A DNA stretch of 6,552 nucleotides from an uncultured Porphyromonadaceae bacterium (GCA_947178565.1 CAMWYV010000065.1:1-6552), one strand, 5' to 3'; positions 1 to 6,552 are shown, counted from the stretch's first letter. Program-made: numbers and translations. The notes: a model not told the origin generated them from the sequence alone.

Positions 1-581
1 CTCAATGACTGTACTACATAATCAAGCACAACGAGGTTTCTTGTAGCCCAGCGTTCCCTTGCCTGCTGGGTAACAAAGCCGATAGCGCTGACAACAAGTC
101 CTACAACAGTAGTCGCAAATGCTACCTGCATATTATAAGCCATTGATGCGATATCGCCGGTGGCAAGACCGACAAGAGCCGGTCCCATTGGAATGAGAGT
201 GCCCATGAGACCAAGAATAGGTCCCATTTTGGTCAGTATTTTCGAACCGGCGATATTTTTCTCGGCAGCAATTTCATACTCGGAAACTATAAGCTGCATC
301 CTGGCTTCATTTCCTTTTTCAGAAGCCACTTCCTTGAGATACTTGTTAATGAGAGATGTTCCCGAAGCAGGCATAGCTTCAATATTCTCCAATATCTGTG
401 AGGGTAGAGCTGTAGTAATCTTTTCCTGAAGCATAACGGAGGTTTTGCGTTCAACCATATACTGACTGAAAAATGCCCCGATAAGAATTAGTGCCCTTAT
501 AAAGAAATATATAAGGAGAACAATAACCGGTACGAGTAGTCCGGTAGAAATCCAGTAGAGAATGTTAGAAATAAGATTCAT
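1..581 (-). CDS. hmuU: MotA/TolQ/ExbB-family proton-channel protein, HmuU-like (5' part only)
   Basis: The frame is open from the ATG at 581 to the left edge, giving 193 full codons (starts MNLISNILYW, ends VLDYVVQSL). The order is ExbB/TolQ-like: a long first membrane helix (about 11-38), a cytoplasmic stretch with charged helices (about 43-113), then the family core with TM2 containing GPILGLMGTLIPMGP (120-134) and TM3 containing AFATTVVGLVVSAIGFV (154-170), followed by a basic tail. Family members form inner-membrane pentamers or related rings that use proton flow to drive a partner; here the client is probably the HmuS/HmuT machinery or TonB-type energisation of the receptor. The start overlaps the hmuT stop (ATGA), and the leader is A/T-rich without a Shine-Dalgarno. 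T128 and T158 align with the ExbB channel threonines, but I see no acidic residue in TM3. The C-terminus and the expected next gene, hmuV (DUF2149), are beyond position 1. Confidence 0.88.
   Translation of the reverse strand, partial: MNLISNILYWISTGLLVPVIVLLIYFFIRALILIGAFFSQYMVERKTSVMLQEKITTALPSQILENIEAMPASGTSLINKYLKEVASEKGNEARMQLIVSEYEIAAEKNIAGSKILTKMGPILGLMGTLIPMGPALVGLATGDIASMAYNMQVAFATTVVGLVVSAIGFVTQQARERWATRNLVVLDYVVQSL
578..581 (-). other. ATGA stop/start overlap between hmuT and hmuU
   Basis: The hmuT stop TGA (580-578) lies inside the ATGA that also starts hmuU (581-579). The leader AAAACAAAATATTAAA is A/T-rich, as is common for Bacteroidota starts. Translational coupling is likely. 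Confidence 0.8.
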
Positions 582-1252
582 TTTAATATTTTGTTTTTAC
601 GGTTAAACATTAATATTCCTACAGCCGCACCGAGGATAAACATTACAGATACAGCGCATAGTGCTGTAATATGAGGTTCATTGACACCGGCAACAGCCGT
701 CCTTCCGTTAACAGTGGTTATTATACCGAGAAAAGCTATTATGCAGTTGGTGTAAAATGTAAGTTCAAGGCGCATGGATTTGCCGGGGAGAAGCATTTTC
801 AAGCCACAAGCCATAAGTGGAAAGCAGATTAAAATGGCAATGGCAAGAGATACTGAAATTTTATAAAAACTCATACCGGGGATGGAAAAAATCAGTTCAA
901 CAAGGCAAGCAGCCATAACCGGGAAAATAAGAACTCCCGGTATATATTTCAGAATTCCGGTGCAAATTCTATCCTTCAGTGAAGATCCTCTTTTAGCAAT
1001 GCTGATGCAGAAAGCTATCTGCAGGGCAACGTCTATTGTGAGGATAACAGCGACATCAAGCATTATATCCGGACTTGAAATCCATGTGGAAATGCCTGTC
1101 TTCGACTGACTCGTAACAAAATCGGTGGAGAGTAATATAGTCCCGGCGATGACAGCACATTCGCATATACATGGCAGCCATTTCATAAATGTCAGCTTCA
1201 GCGCGAAACTGAGGCATACGGCAAGCATTATAAAAATGATAGCTGTTTCCAT
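578..1252 (-). CDS. hmuT: HmuT-position polytopic inner-membrane protein, function unknown
   Basis: A 224-residue, very hydrophobic protein with about six or seven predicted membrane helices (roughly residues 2-22, 27-43, 62-85, 102-125, 131-154, 165-181 and 195-216) and a short basic tail (NRKNKILK). The frame is open up to 1306, but the ATG at 1252, 2 nt after the hmuS stop, is the sensible start: it begins directly with a membrane helix, whereas the longer version would add 18 polar residues overlapping hmuS. It contains 11 cysteines, including a C-x-C-x-C cluster (residues 28, 30, 32) at the start of the second helix. I recognise no catalytic motif and cannot place it in a named family by eye. 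Its place between a CobN-like and an ExbB-like gene matches hmuT of the hmu locus, so a role as membrane partner in haem deferration or tetrapyrrole/iron movement is inferred from context only. The symbol is positional. Confidence 0.8.
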   Translation of the reverse strand: METAIIFIMLAVCLSFALKLTFMKWLPCICECAVIAGTILLSTDFVTSQSKTGISTWISSPDIMLDVAVILTIDVALQIAFCISIAKRGSSLKDRICTGILKYIPGVLIFPVMAACLVELIFSIPGMSFYKISVSLAIAILICFPLMACGLKMLLPGKSMRLELTFYTNCIIAFLGIITTVNGRTAVAGVNEPHITALCAVSVMFILGAAVGILMFNRKNKILK

Positions 1253-1257
1253 TGTCA
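1250..1257 (-). other. Near-overlapping hmuS stop / hmuT start (2-nt gap)
   Basis: The hmuS TGA (1257-1255) is followed after two bases by the hmuT ATG (1252-1250). The upstream hmuS codons provide a purine-rich run (GAAAAGAAAACG) that may help initiation. This spacing decides the hmuT start against the longer open frame reaching 1306. Confidence 0.75.
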
Positions 1258-4200
1258 ATCGTTTTCTTTTCTGCGCTTCAGTACAATAAAGATAATTACG
1301 AGGCATATAACAACACCCACTGCAACAAGAGTTCCACTTATGTGGCTTGTTGATTTCTCTATATCATTCAGTTCCTCTTTCTGCATAACCATTCCGTCCG
1401 AGGCATCAATATTCTCGTTTCTTATTTTTGCTACAGATTCATTATAGTTTTTCGCAGTTTGCGCATCGACATTAGCAGCGATGAAATCACGCAGCTTGGA
1501 GTTGTTGCAAACAAATCCGCTGCATGAAGGCTTGTACTCGTCAACTATCTCAGTGTGCAGTTGGGCAAGAGTTGAAATCTGTTCCTCGGATGCCTGCCAC
1601 ATACCTTTTCTTGCGGTTTCAAGCATCACGGCAGTAATTTCCTGCAGAGCTGCGGGATTGACATTCTTGAAATAATCTTTTGTGCCGAGATTGTTCACAT
1701 CACAGACATAAGTATCATAAATGTTATTCCATAACTCATTGTCAATCACATCCGGCTTCATGACATTCCATCCGTAGGTATTGCGGACAACATCTGCTAT
1801 TGATGATGCGTCTCCGGCACTACCGCTCATTTTTTCGCGAATATATGCGGGATTGAGAATTGTAGAACGGCTCTCGATACCGATGGCTTCTTTAACATCC
1901 TGCATTTTTGCACGGTTGCGGTTCCTGTAGTCGGCAAGATAGGCATCAGGGTCTTTACCGGTAACGTTTCGCACGGCGAGATTCATACCCCCCATAAATT
2001 CATACACATGGTCAAGGCTCAATGCTCCCCATGTGTTGCTTTGTCTTGGCTGTACAACCGCATCGGTACGGGTTAGGGCGGCTTCAAAGGCGTAATCGCG
2101 CATCTTTTCCCAATCCTCTTCCGAACCATATATCGCTCCCATGTTATGGATGTATGTTTCAGCTATTTCGCTATCATCTTCCCAACGGTCACCGGCTTCA
2201 ACCATCTCCTGAATGCCGCTGCCGTAGCTGCCGTTGACTCCACCGAATACCCTTGCCGTAGATAGTTCACGTGCTTCTTTGGGGGATATTCCTCTATCAA
2301 CAAGATGGCGCTCGGATTCAGTAACACCCTCTTTCACATAATTGGGATAGTTGTCATTTTCAGCATTAGCAGCCATTTCCACGGCACGGCTTATGAGAAA
2401 CAGGCGTGATGCTGCAAGGTCACGGAGCTGACCTGATGTCTGCACAACCACATCTATACGGGGACGTCCAAGTTCCTCTGAAGAAATTAGTCTCAGGTCG
2501 GTAACTCTGCCAAATGGATCACGAAGCGGTTCGACCCCGAGCATATACAGTATCTGAGCTATCGTTGCTCCTTCAGTCTCGATAAACTCGCTGCTCCACA
2601 GGGTATAGCTTACTTTTCTCGGCAATGAATCACCGTGTGCCTCACGGTAAAGTTTGAGAGTGTTGTCAGCAAGAGATTTACCTTTCTCCCAAGCTACTTC
2701 CGAAGGTGTTTCCTCCGCATTGATAGCAAACATGTTGCGTCCTGTAGGTAAAATCATAGGATTAAGCACCGGATCGCCTCCGGAGGTGGGATTTATATAT
2801 CTGCCGTTGAGGGCATTGATAACAGATGAAAGCTCGTTTTCAGGACTTGAGAGCAGGGCATTGTAATATTTTGTTACATTTCTGATAGTGCGTTCAATCT
2901 CCATAATAGCGGTAGCTTTGTCAATTTCAGCCTGACTGTGTCTTGGTGAAGACATCATGGGCATTTGAGGCTTACCCGACTGTTTGCCGGAATCGTTTTT
3001 CTTCATAGCGGAACTCATTTTGGCAAGAGCCGTTGAATCAGCACCCATTTTCTTAGCCATCTCCAATGCTTTGTCCGGAGATACCCCCGCGCTTTTCATC
3101 ATCTTTTTCATTGCGGCTCCGGGAGTTTCTTTTCTATCGGCAAGTTTGGCGGTAGGCTCTTTCGAAGGCATAGATGAGCCCATGACCATCATTTTTGAAA
3201 ACAGGTCTTTCAAGCCTTCCACGTCCGCTGAAGTATGACGAGCTTCCTGAAGTTCGTCGGCAGTGATTCCGGCTATACGGCAAATGTCATCATCCGTAGG
3301 TTCACGTTGTTCATTGAGCAGGTGGGTCACAAGATTTCTTGCTGGAGTGAGATAACGGCTTGTGAATACAGTGCCTTTAGCTTCTTCTCCGGGTTTCTTG
3401 TTAAGCGAATAAAGGCTGTATGCAATAGGATCGACACTCATTGCATACACCGTTGAGTTCAACTTGTCTTTGCTGTAAGGCTCTCCCATAGTGTAAAGAG
3501 CACCGGTAATTTTTTCGTTTGCGAGTTCTTCGGCAAAGTTCTCTATTCTTGCCACTTCATCGGCTGAATATCCTTTTGACATAGTACTGTCAAGGCGAAG
3601 CTCACGGTGAATTCCGAGTTCAACAGTATATTTTTTTACCAGTTTGGATGCATTGTCAAGGCGGCGGGAATCACAATTGTCGCTCTCCGCCTCTTTATTG
3701 TATGACGCGATTGCATCAGATAGATTCTTGTATATGCCACGTACATTACTTTCAATAAAGGGAGGAGTAAGGTAGTTGACTATTCCTGCATAGCTGCGTC
3801 GTTTAGCTGTCATGGCTTCTCCAACATTGCTTGTTGAGTAGATGTAGATATGCGGTATAGTGCCAATGAGCCGGTCACTCCAGTCAAGACTGCCGAGAGC
3901 CGCCTGTTTGCGGGGCGTGAACTCAAGTGAGCCGTGGGCACCGAAGTGAATTAGCGCATCAGCTCCAAAGCCATGTTTAGCCCAAAGGTATGCTCCGACG
4001 TAAGCATGAGGCGGTGCCATATCGGTGCCGTGTACAATACTGAAACTATCATCTCCTATTCCTGCGGCAGTCTGGGGAATGAGAACTATATTTCCGAATT
4101 TTAGAGCGGCAACGGCGAGTTTACCATCATCGGTTTTAAGTCCACTCCCCGGAAAAGCACCGTCTAAGGTCTCTATATCAGCTATCATGTCCGGCGGCAA

Positions 4201-5562
4201 AGATGCCTCGCACCAGGATTTATAATCAGCTTCACTTATAAGCTCTGGAGAGCAAGTTTTGACAAAACGCTGCATCTCGCCAACTGCATAGCTTCCGAAA
4301 ACTTTTCCGCGTTCATTTACCAGCTTTTCAAATTCAGCTTCAGAACCGGGAAGATTGCTGACTTCATAGCCCTCCTTTTTCATTCTTGTAAGCAAGTTAT
4401 AGAGAGAGGGGGCAACTTCCATACCTTCGGCAGTGAGGGCATTCTGTCCGGGACCTTTGAAATAGAATATCGCTACCTTTTTATCGCTGTTTGACATTCT
4501 GCTCAGTCGTGTGTAGTTGTTCACGGTCTGAACAAACTCCTGCAATCTTCCGGGAATAGCTTTGATTTGAGGAATCCCATCCTCACCTTCGTACTGAGCG
4601 AACAATGCCCAGGGTCGAATCGCTCCGTCAATTTCAGGTGTAACAACACTTTGTGACAGAAAACCACCGTTCATGCCCATTTTGTCATCTATCCACTCAT
4701 TGTAATCGCGGTTCACATTAAGAGGTGAGAATAACGGTATGTTTTTGCGTGAAAGATAGTTTACAGCAGCATCTCCAAGGCGACCGTGTGCCATGTTTAT
4801 CACCGCCGATGCCGCTATGCTGTCAGCGGTTCCATCAGTAATGCATCTTTGGAAATTGGTGATTGGATAAACGATATTGCCGGTAGCCTCAAGTTCAGCA
4901 ATCAATTCATCAGGAACTCCCATCTGTCCCGTAAGAATTATAGCTGGTTTTCCTGGTGCTGTAAATCCATTCTCATAAAGGTATTTTTCGTACTCTGACA
5001 AGGTATTGAAATAAAGAATATCTCCATTTTTGCTTTTAACATCGGTATGATAGAACAATCCGGTAGGAGATGGCTGCGGATCGGATATGTCGCCGATAAA
5101 AAATTTTTTTCCGTCAATGAACTTGCGCACATAGTTGAGCATCGAGCGATAGTTTTCTCGACCTCCTCCCTGAAGATACTGCTTTAGAAACTCTGTATCG
5201 ACAGAGTCGGTTGATACAATCATATTCTGAGGATTGGTAACAGCGGTGGATAGTACCGGCAAGCCTTTTTCAGCGGCTTTTGTGAGCGCTTCGCGCTGCT
5301 CCTCTGTTATGCGTAGTCCCATACCGTTGACAAATACCATATCGTATTTCCCGGCTTGATCAAGTTTATCCGTACTTAAATTTATAATTCTTATATGAGA
5401 ATTATCATTCGCCTTGCCAATTTCGCCGAGAGTTATCGGCTGGTAGTTGACAAATGCAATGTCGGTGGTTGATGCTGTGCTTTGCCACACGCAGGTCGCT
5501 CCGAGTGCAATAACGGTTGCACCAATGGCGGTGATGATTATCTGTTTTTTGGTCATATTCAT
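1255..5562 (-). CDS. hmuS: HmuS-like, membrane-anchored periplasmic CobN/chelatase-H family protein (probable haem dechelatase)
   Basis: A complete 1435-residue member of the CobN/BchH/ChlH large-subunit family. CobN-type landmarks in order: PPHAYVGAYLW (517-527); HFGAHGSLEFTPRKQ (539-553) with H539, H543 and E547; NVGEAMTAKRR (579-589) followed by YLTPP; LPTGRNMFAIN (938-948); ELGRPRIDVVVQTSGQLRD (1030-1048); VFGGVNGSYGSG (1105-1116); YEFMGGMNLAVRNVTGKDPDAY (1187-1208). Unlike cytoplasmic CobN it has a hydrophobic N-terminal segment (about 8-26, after TKK) and a C-terminal transmembrane helix (about 1407-1428) followed by KRRKEND. Positive-inside charge puts both ends in the cytoplasm and the body in the periplasm. 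No clear lipobox precedes C24. Extras are a Met/Lys-rich insertion (791-870) and a Cys pair (1347, 1352). No CobS/CobT ATPase partner is visible. From the HmuS family the expected role is anaerobic iron removal from haem; cobalt chelation is less likely. The start is the ATG overlapping the hmuR stop; a second Met follows two codons later. Confidence 0.9.
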   Translation of the reverse strand: MNMTKKQIIITAIGATVIALGATCVWQSTASTTDIAFVNYQPITLGEIGKANDNSHIRIINLSTDKLDQAGKYDMVFVNGMGLRITEEQREALTKAAEKGLPVLSTAVTNPQNMIVSTDSVDTEFLKQYLQGGGRENYRSMLNYVRKFIDGKKFFIGDISDPQPSPTGLFYHTDVKSKNGDILYFNTLSEYEKYLYENGFTAPGKPAIILTGQMGVPDELIAELEATGNIVYPITNFQRCITDGTADSIAASAVINMAHGRLGDAAVNYLSRKNIPLFSPLNVNRDYNEWIDDKMGMNGGFLSQSVVTPEIDGAIRPWALFAQYEGEDGIPQIKAIPGRLQEFVQTVNNYTRLSRMSNSDKKVAIFYFKGPGQNALTAEGMEVAPSLYNLLTRMKKEGYEVSNLPGSEAEFEKLVNERGKVFGSYAVGEMQRFVKTCSPELISEADYKSWCEASLPPDMIADIETLDGAFPGSGLKTDDGKLAVAALKFGNIVLIPQTAAGIGDDSFSIVHGTDMAPPHAYVGAYLWAKHGFGADALIHFGAHGSLEFTPRKQAALGSLDWSDRLIGTIPHIYIYSTSNVGEAMTAKRRSYAGIVNYLTPPFIESNVRGIYKNLSDAIASYNKEAESDNCDSRRLDNASKLVKKYTVELGIHRELRLDSTMSKGYSADEVARIENFAEELANEKITGALYTMGEPYSKDKLNSTVYAMSVDPIAYSLYSLNKKPGEEAKGTVFTSRYLTPARNLVTHLLNEQREPTDDDICRIAGITADELQEARHTSADVEGLKDLFSKMMVMGSSMPSKEPTAKLADRKETPGAAMKKMMKSAGVSPDKALEMAKKMGADSTALAKMSSAMKKNDSGKQSGKPQMPMMSSPRHSQAEIDKATAIMEIERTIRNVTKYYNALLSSPENELSSVINALNGRYINPTSGGDPVLNPMILPTGRNMFAINAEETPSEVAWEKGKSLADNTLKLYREAHGDSLPRKVSYTLWSSEFIETEGATIAQILYMLGVEPLRDPFGRVTDLRLISSEELGRPRIDVVVQTSGQLRDLAASRLFLISRAVEMAANAENDNYPNYVKEGVTESERHLVDRGISPKEARELSTARVFGGVNGSYGSGIQEMVEAGDRWEDDSEIAETYIHNMGAIYGSEEDWEKMRDYAFEAALTRTDAVVQPRQSNTWGALSLDHVYEFMGGMNLAVRNVTGKDPDAYLADYRNRNRAKMQDVKEAIGIESRSTILNPAYIREKMSGSAGDASSIADVVRNTYGWNVMKPDVIDNELWNNIYDTYVCDVNNLGTKDYFKNVNPAALQEITAVMLETARKGMWQASEEQISTLAQLHTEIVDEYKPSCSGFVCNNSKLRDFIAANVDAQTAKNYNESVAKIRNENIDASDGMVMQKEELNDIEKSTSHISGTLVAVGVVICLVIIFIVLKRRKEND
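2953..3192 (-). other. Met/Lys-rich low-complexity insertion in HmuS
   Basis: Residues 791-870 contain 14 Met and 14 Lys in 80 positions, with clusters such as AAMKKMMKSAG, EMAKKMG and KPQMPMM. It separates the first large CobN block from the second (which resumes around residue 876 with SQAEIDKATAIMEIERTIRN). It is in frame, free of stops, and has no CobN motif, so it reads as a flexible lineage-specific linker or insertion predicted to face the periplasm. Confidence 0.7.
3904..3948 (-). other. CobN-family tetrapyrrole/metal signature HFGAHGSLEFTPRKQ in HmuS
   Basis: Residues 539-553 correspond to the most conserved CobN/BchH motif, usually of the form H-x-G-x-H-G-x-L-E-W-L-P-G-K. The two His and the Glu are kept, while the usual Trp is Phe and the Gly before Lys is Arg. 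This supports membership of the family and hints at a changed active-site edge compared with cobalt-inserting CobN. Confidence 0.75.
5559..5562 (-). other. ATGA stop/start overlap between hmuR and hmuS
   Basis: The hmuR stop TGA (5561-5559) and hmuS start ATG (5562-5560) share an ATGA. The preceding bases (reading GAATCAATGCTTAA) hold no Shine-Dalgarno, so hmuS is most likely translated by coupling to hmuR. A second in-frame ATG at 5556 is an alternative start that removes only two residues. Confidence 0.8.
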
Positions 5563-6552
5563 TTAAGCATTGATTCAATGTTGAGTGACACTCCGATATT
5601 GAATGATATACCGGTGGTGGAAGGTGTGCTGCTGTAGTTATACTTCGGCACATAGTTGAAAAGGTTGTCAACAGTGAGTATCACATCAATTCCTTTCCAA
5701 ATACTGTTTGTTACATTGAGTTTCCACATGGTATAGCCGGGATATTTCACTCGTTCGGTTTCTTCGTATGAGGTGAGTGATGTAAACTCATCAACAGTCA
5801 CGTTTGAGAGAACTCTGCCGCTCAGGGCAATCATGAGTCCGTAATTTTTCCATTCACGGGTGTAATCTACGCGGGCTGTTGCGGTATGGGGGCGGGTAGA
5901 TGAGGTGTATGGCTCTCCTTTTCTTACATGTTCATGGGTAAAGACGTATGACAGGCGGGTGCCTAATCCCCATTTTGTACGCCACGCTATATTGGCGTCT
6001 ATTCCGGCAATATTGACTTGGTGGATGTTGTTGTACTCCATTCCTCCCAATGCCTGATTCCACACTGTAGTCATTCTGTTTTCTACAAGATTGCAGAATG
6101 TACCGATGTTTGCATTCAGCAGTCCTTTGGTAAACTCGCCTGAAAGCTGGAAATTGTTGCTGACCTCAGGTTTTAGGTTCGGATTTCCATAAATCATGAA
6201 AATGCTTGCCATATCGAAGTTCATGTACATCTCTTTAAGAGTTGGAGCACGGAATCCACCGGCATAACTGCCCCTGATTTTGAATCGGTCAAGATTGTAC
6301 ATCAAGTTGACACGGGATGAGAGGTGCTTCATATCCGACTCTGAGAAGTAGTCGTATCGACCTCCGGCTATTATGTTGAGTTTGTTAAATGTCAGATCAA
6401 TCTGTGCAAAGCCATCTGCAGTATATTGTCTGTGACTACCGTTACCATCAAACTGGTACGACATCAGATAGTCGCGCATCACATCACCTCCTAATGTGAG
6501 GATATGCTTTTCGGCAAAAGTGTGATTGAATATGGCTTTGCCGATATTCTGC
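5559..6552 (-). CDS. hmuR: TonB-dependent outer-membrane receptor, HmuR-like haem receptor (3' part only)
   Basis: This is the C-terminal ~330 residues of an outer-membrane beta-barrel receptor that imports a ligand, most likely haem, using TonB energy. The frame stays open to the right edge (first full codon at 6551). The in-frame GTG/ATG near 6482 is therefore internal, and the plug domain and signal peptide lie outside the window. Visible hallmarks are alternating aromatic/polar beta strands, an FRAP box at 6243-6254, an NPNLKPE box starting at 6185, and the late-barrel motif VDNLFNYVPKYNY (about 5640-5676) before the last strands. FRAP and NPNL boxes are typical of haem/haemoglobin receptors, but NPNLKPE also occurs in BtuB-like and other receptors, so ligand assignment rests mainly on the CobN-like gene that follows. 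The loop between the boxes has no His but four Met. The stop codon overlaps the next start by 4 nt. The family is certain; the haem specificity and the symbol are inferred. Confidence 0.85.
   Translation of the reverse strand, partial: QNIGKAIFNHTFAEKHILTLGGDVMRDYLMSYQFDGNGSHRQYTADGFAQIDLTFNKLNIIAGGRYDYFSESDMKHLSSRVNLMYNLDRFKIRGSYAGGFRAPTLKEMYMNFDMASIFMIYGNPNLKPEVSNNFQLSGEFTKGLLNANIGTFCNLVENRMTTVWNQALGGMEYNNIHQVNIAGIDANIAWRTKWGLGTRLSYVFTHEHVRKGEPYTSSTRPHTATARVDYTREWKNYGLMIALSGRVLSNVTVDEFTSLTSYEETERVKYPGYTMWKLNVTNSIWKGIDVILTVDNLFNYVPKYNYSSTPSTTGISFNIGVSLNIESMLK

Noticed and set aside
160..429. Plus-strand open frame of 89 codons
   Set aside because: It lies entirely antisense to the ExbB-like gene, whose frame is intact with clear family motifs; the plus-strand peptide has no recognisable domain.
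882..1109. Plus-strand open frame of 75 codons
   Set aside because: Antisense shadow inside the hmuT-position gene; no start context or family resemblance.
1253..1306. Upstream extension of the hmuT-position gene by 18 codons
   Set aside because: The extension is a polar stretch overlapping the end of hmuS; the ATG at 1252 fits the tight spacing and begins with a membrane helix.
1481..4998. Several plus-strand open frames of 64-84 codons within the hmuS region
   Set aside because: All are antisense to a continuous 1435-codon gene with conserved motifs along its length; they look like reverse-strand artefacts.
4938..5132. Minus-strand 64-codon frame inside hmuS
   Set aside because: Alternative frame of a well-supported gene; no recognisable protein.
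5485..5541. Lipoprotein signal at the N-terminus of HmuS ending at C24
   Set aside because: The residues before the Cys (G-A-T) do not fit a lipobox, so an ordinary signal peptide or uncleaved anchor is more likely.
1255..5562. Calling the large gene a standard cobaltochelatase CobN for vitamin B12 synthesis
   Set aside because: It has N- and C-terminal membrane segments, lacks any CobS/CobT or other cobalamin gene nearby, and sits in hmu order; CobN homology alone does not show cobalt insertion.
5405..5671. Minus-strand 88-codon frame spanning the hmuR/hmuS junction
   Set aside because: Out-of-frame with both real genes; low-complexity His/Thr-rich product typical of a shadow frame.
6480..6482. 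GTG (followed by ATG) as a start for the receptor
   Set aside because: The frame continues open and in receptor-like sequence (QNIGKAIFNHTFAEK) to the window edge, so this is an internal codon.

Overview
The window is a compact stretch of a Bacteroidales-type genome (host-associated Bacteroidota; family not resolvable from this much sequence). All real coding content lies on the minus strand, so it reads from high to low coordinates. The signs of Bacteroidota are the gene order, the style of the TonB-dependent receptor, moderate GC, and translation starts preceded by A-rich leaders rather than clear Shine-Dalgarno sequences.

Layout in transcription order: (1) 6552-5559, the C-terminal ~330 residues of an outer-membrane TonB-dependent receptor, HmuR-like, cut by the window edge. 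(2) 5562-1255, a complete 1435-residue CobN/magnesium-chelatase-H-like protein, HmuS-like, with a membrane segment at each end. (3) 1252-578, a 224-residue polytopic, cysteine-rich membrane protein in the HmuT position. (4) 581-1, the first 193 residues of a MotA/TolQ/ExbB-family proton-channel protein, HmuU-like, cut by the left edge. The genes overlap or nearly touch (4-nt overlap, 2-nt gap, 4-nt overlap). There is no intergenic space, internal promoter, terminator, RNA gene, mobile element or CRISPR array.

This order (TonB receptor, CobN-like, small membrane protein, ExbB-like) matches hmuR-S-T-U of the hmuYRSTUV haem-uptake locus of Porphyromonas gingivalis and Bacteroides. In the inferred model, haem enters through the receptor. 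The large CobN-like protein, anchored in the inner membrane with its body in the periplasm, binds the tetrapyrrole and probably removes its iron anaerobically, rather than inserting cobalt as cytoplasmic CobN does. HmuT and HmuU (with HmuV, expected just beyond position 1) would form an inner-membrane complex that powers or couples the process. hmuY would be expected upstream of hmuR, beyond position 6552.

The points most worth a second look are a Met/Lys-rich insertion in the CobN-like protein; a receptor loop with four methionines where haem receptors usually carry a histidine; a CxCxC cluster in HmuT; a membrane-proximal cysteine pair in HmuS; and the apparent absence of the usual acidic channel residue in HmuU.
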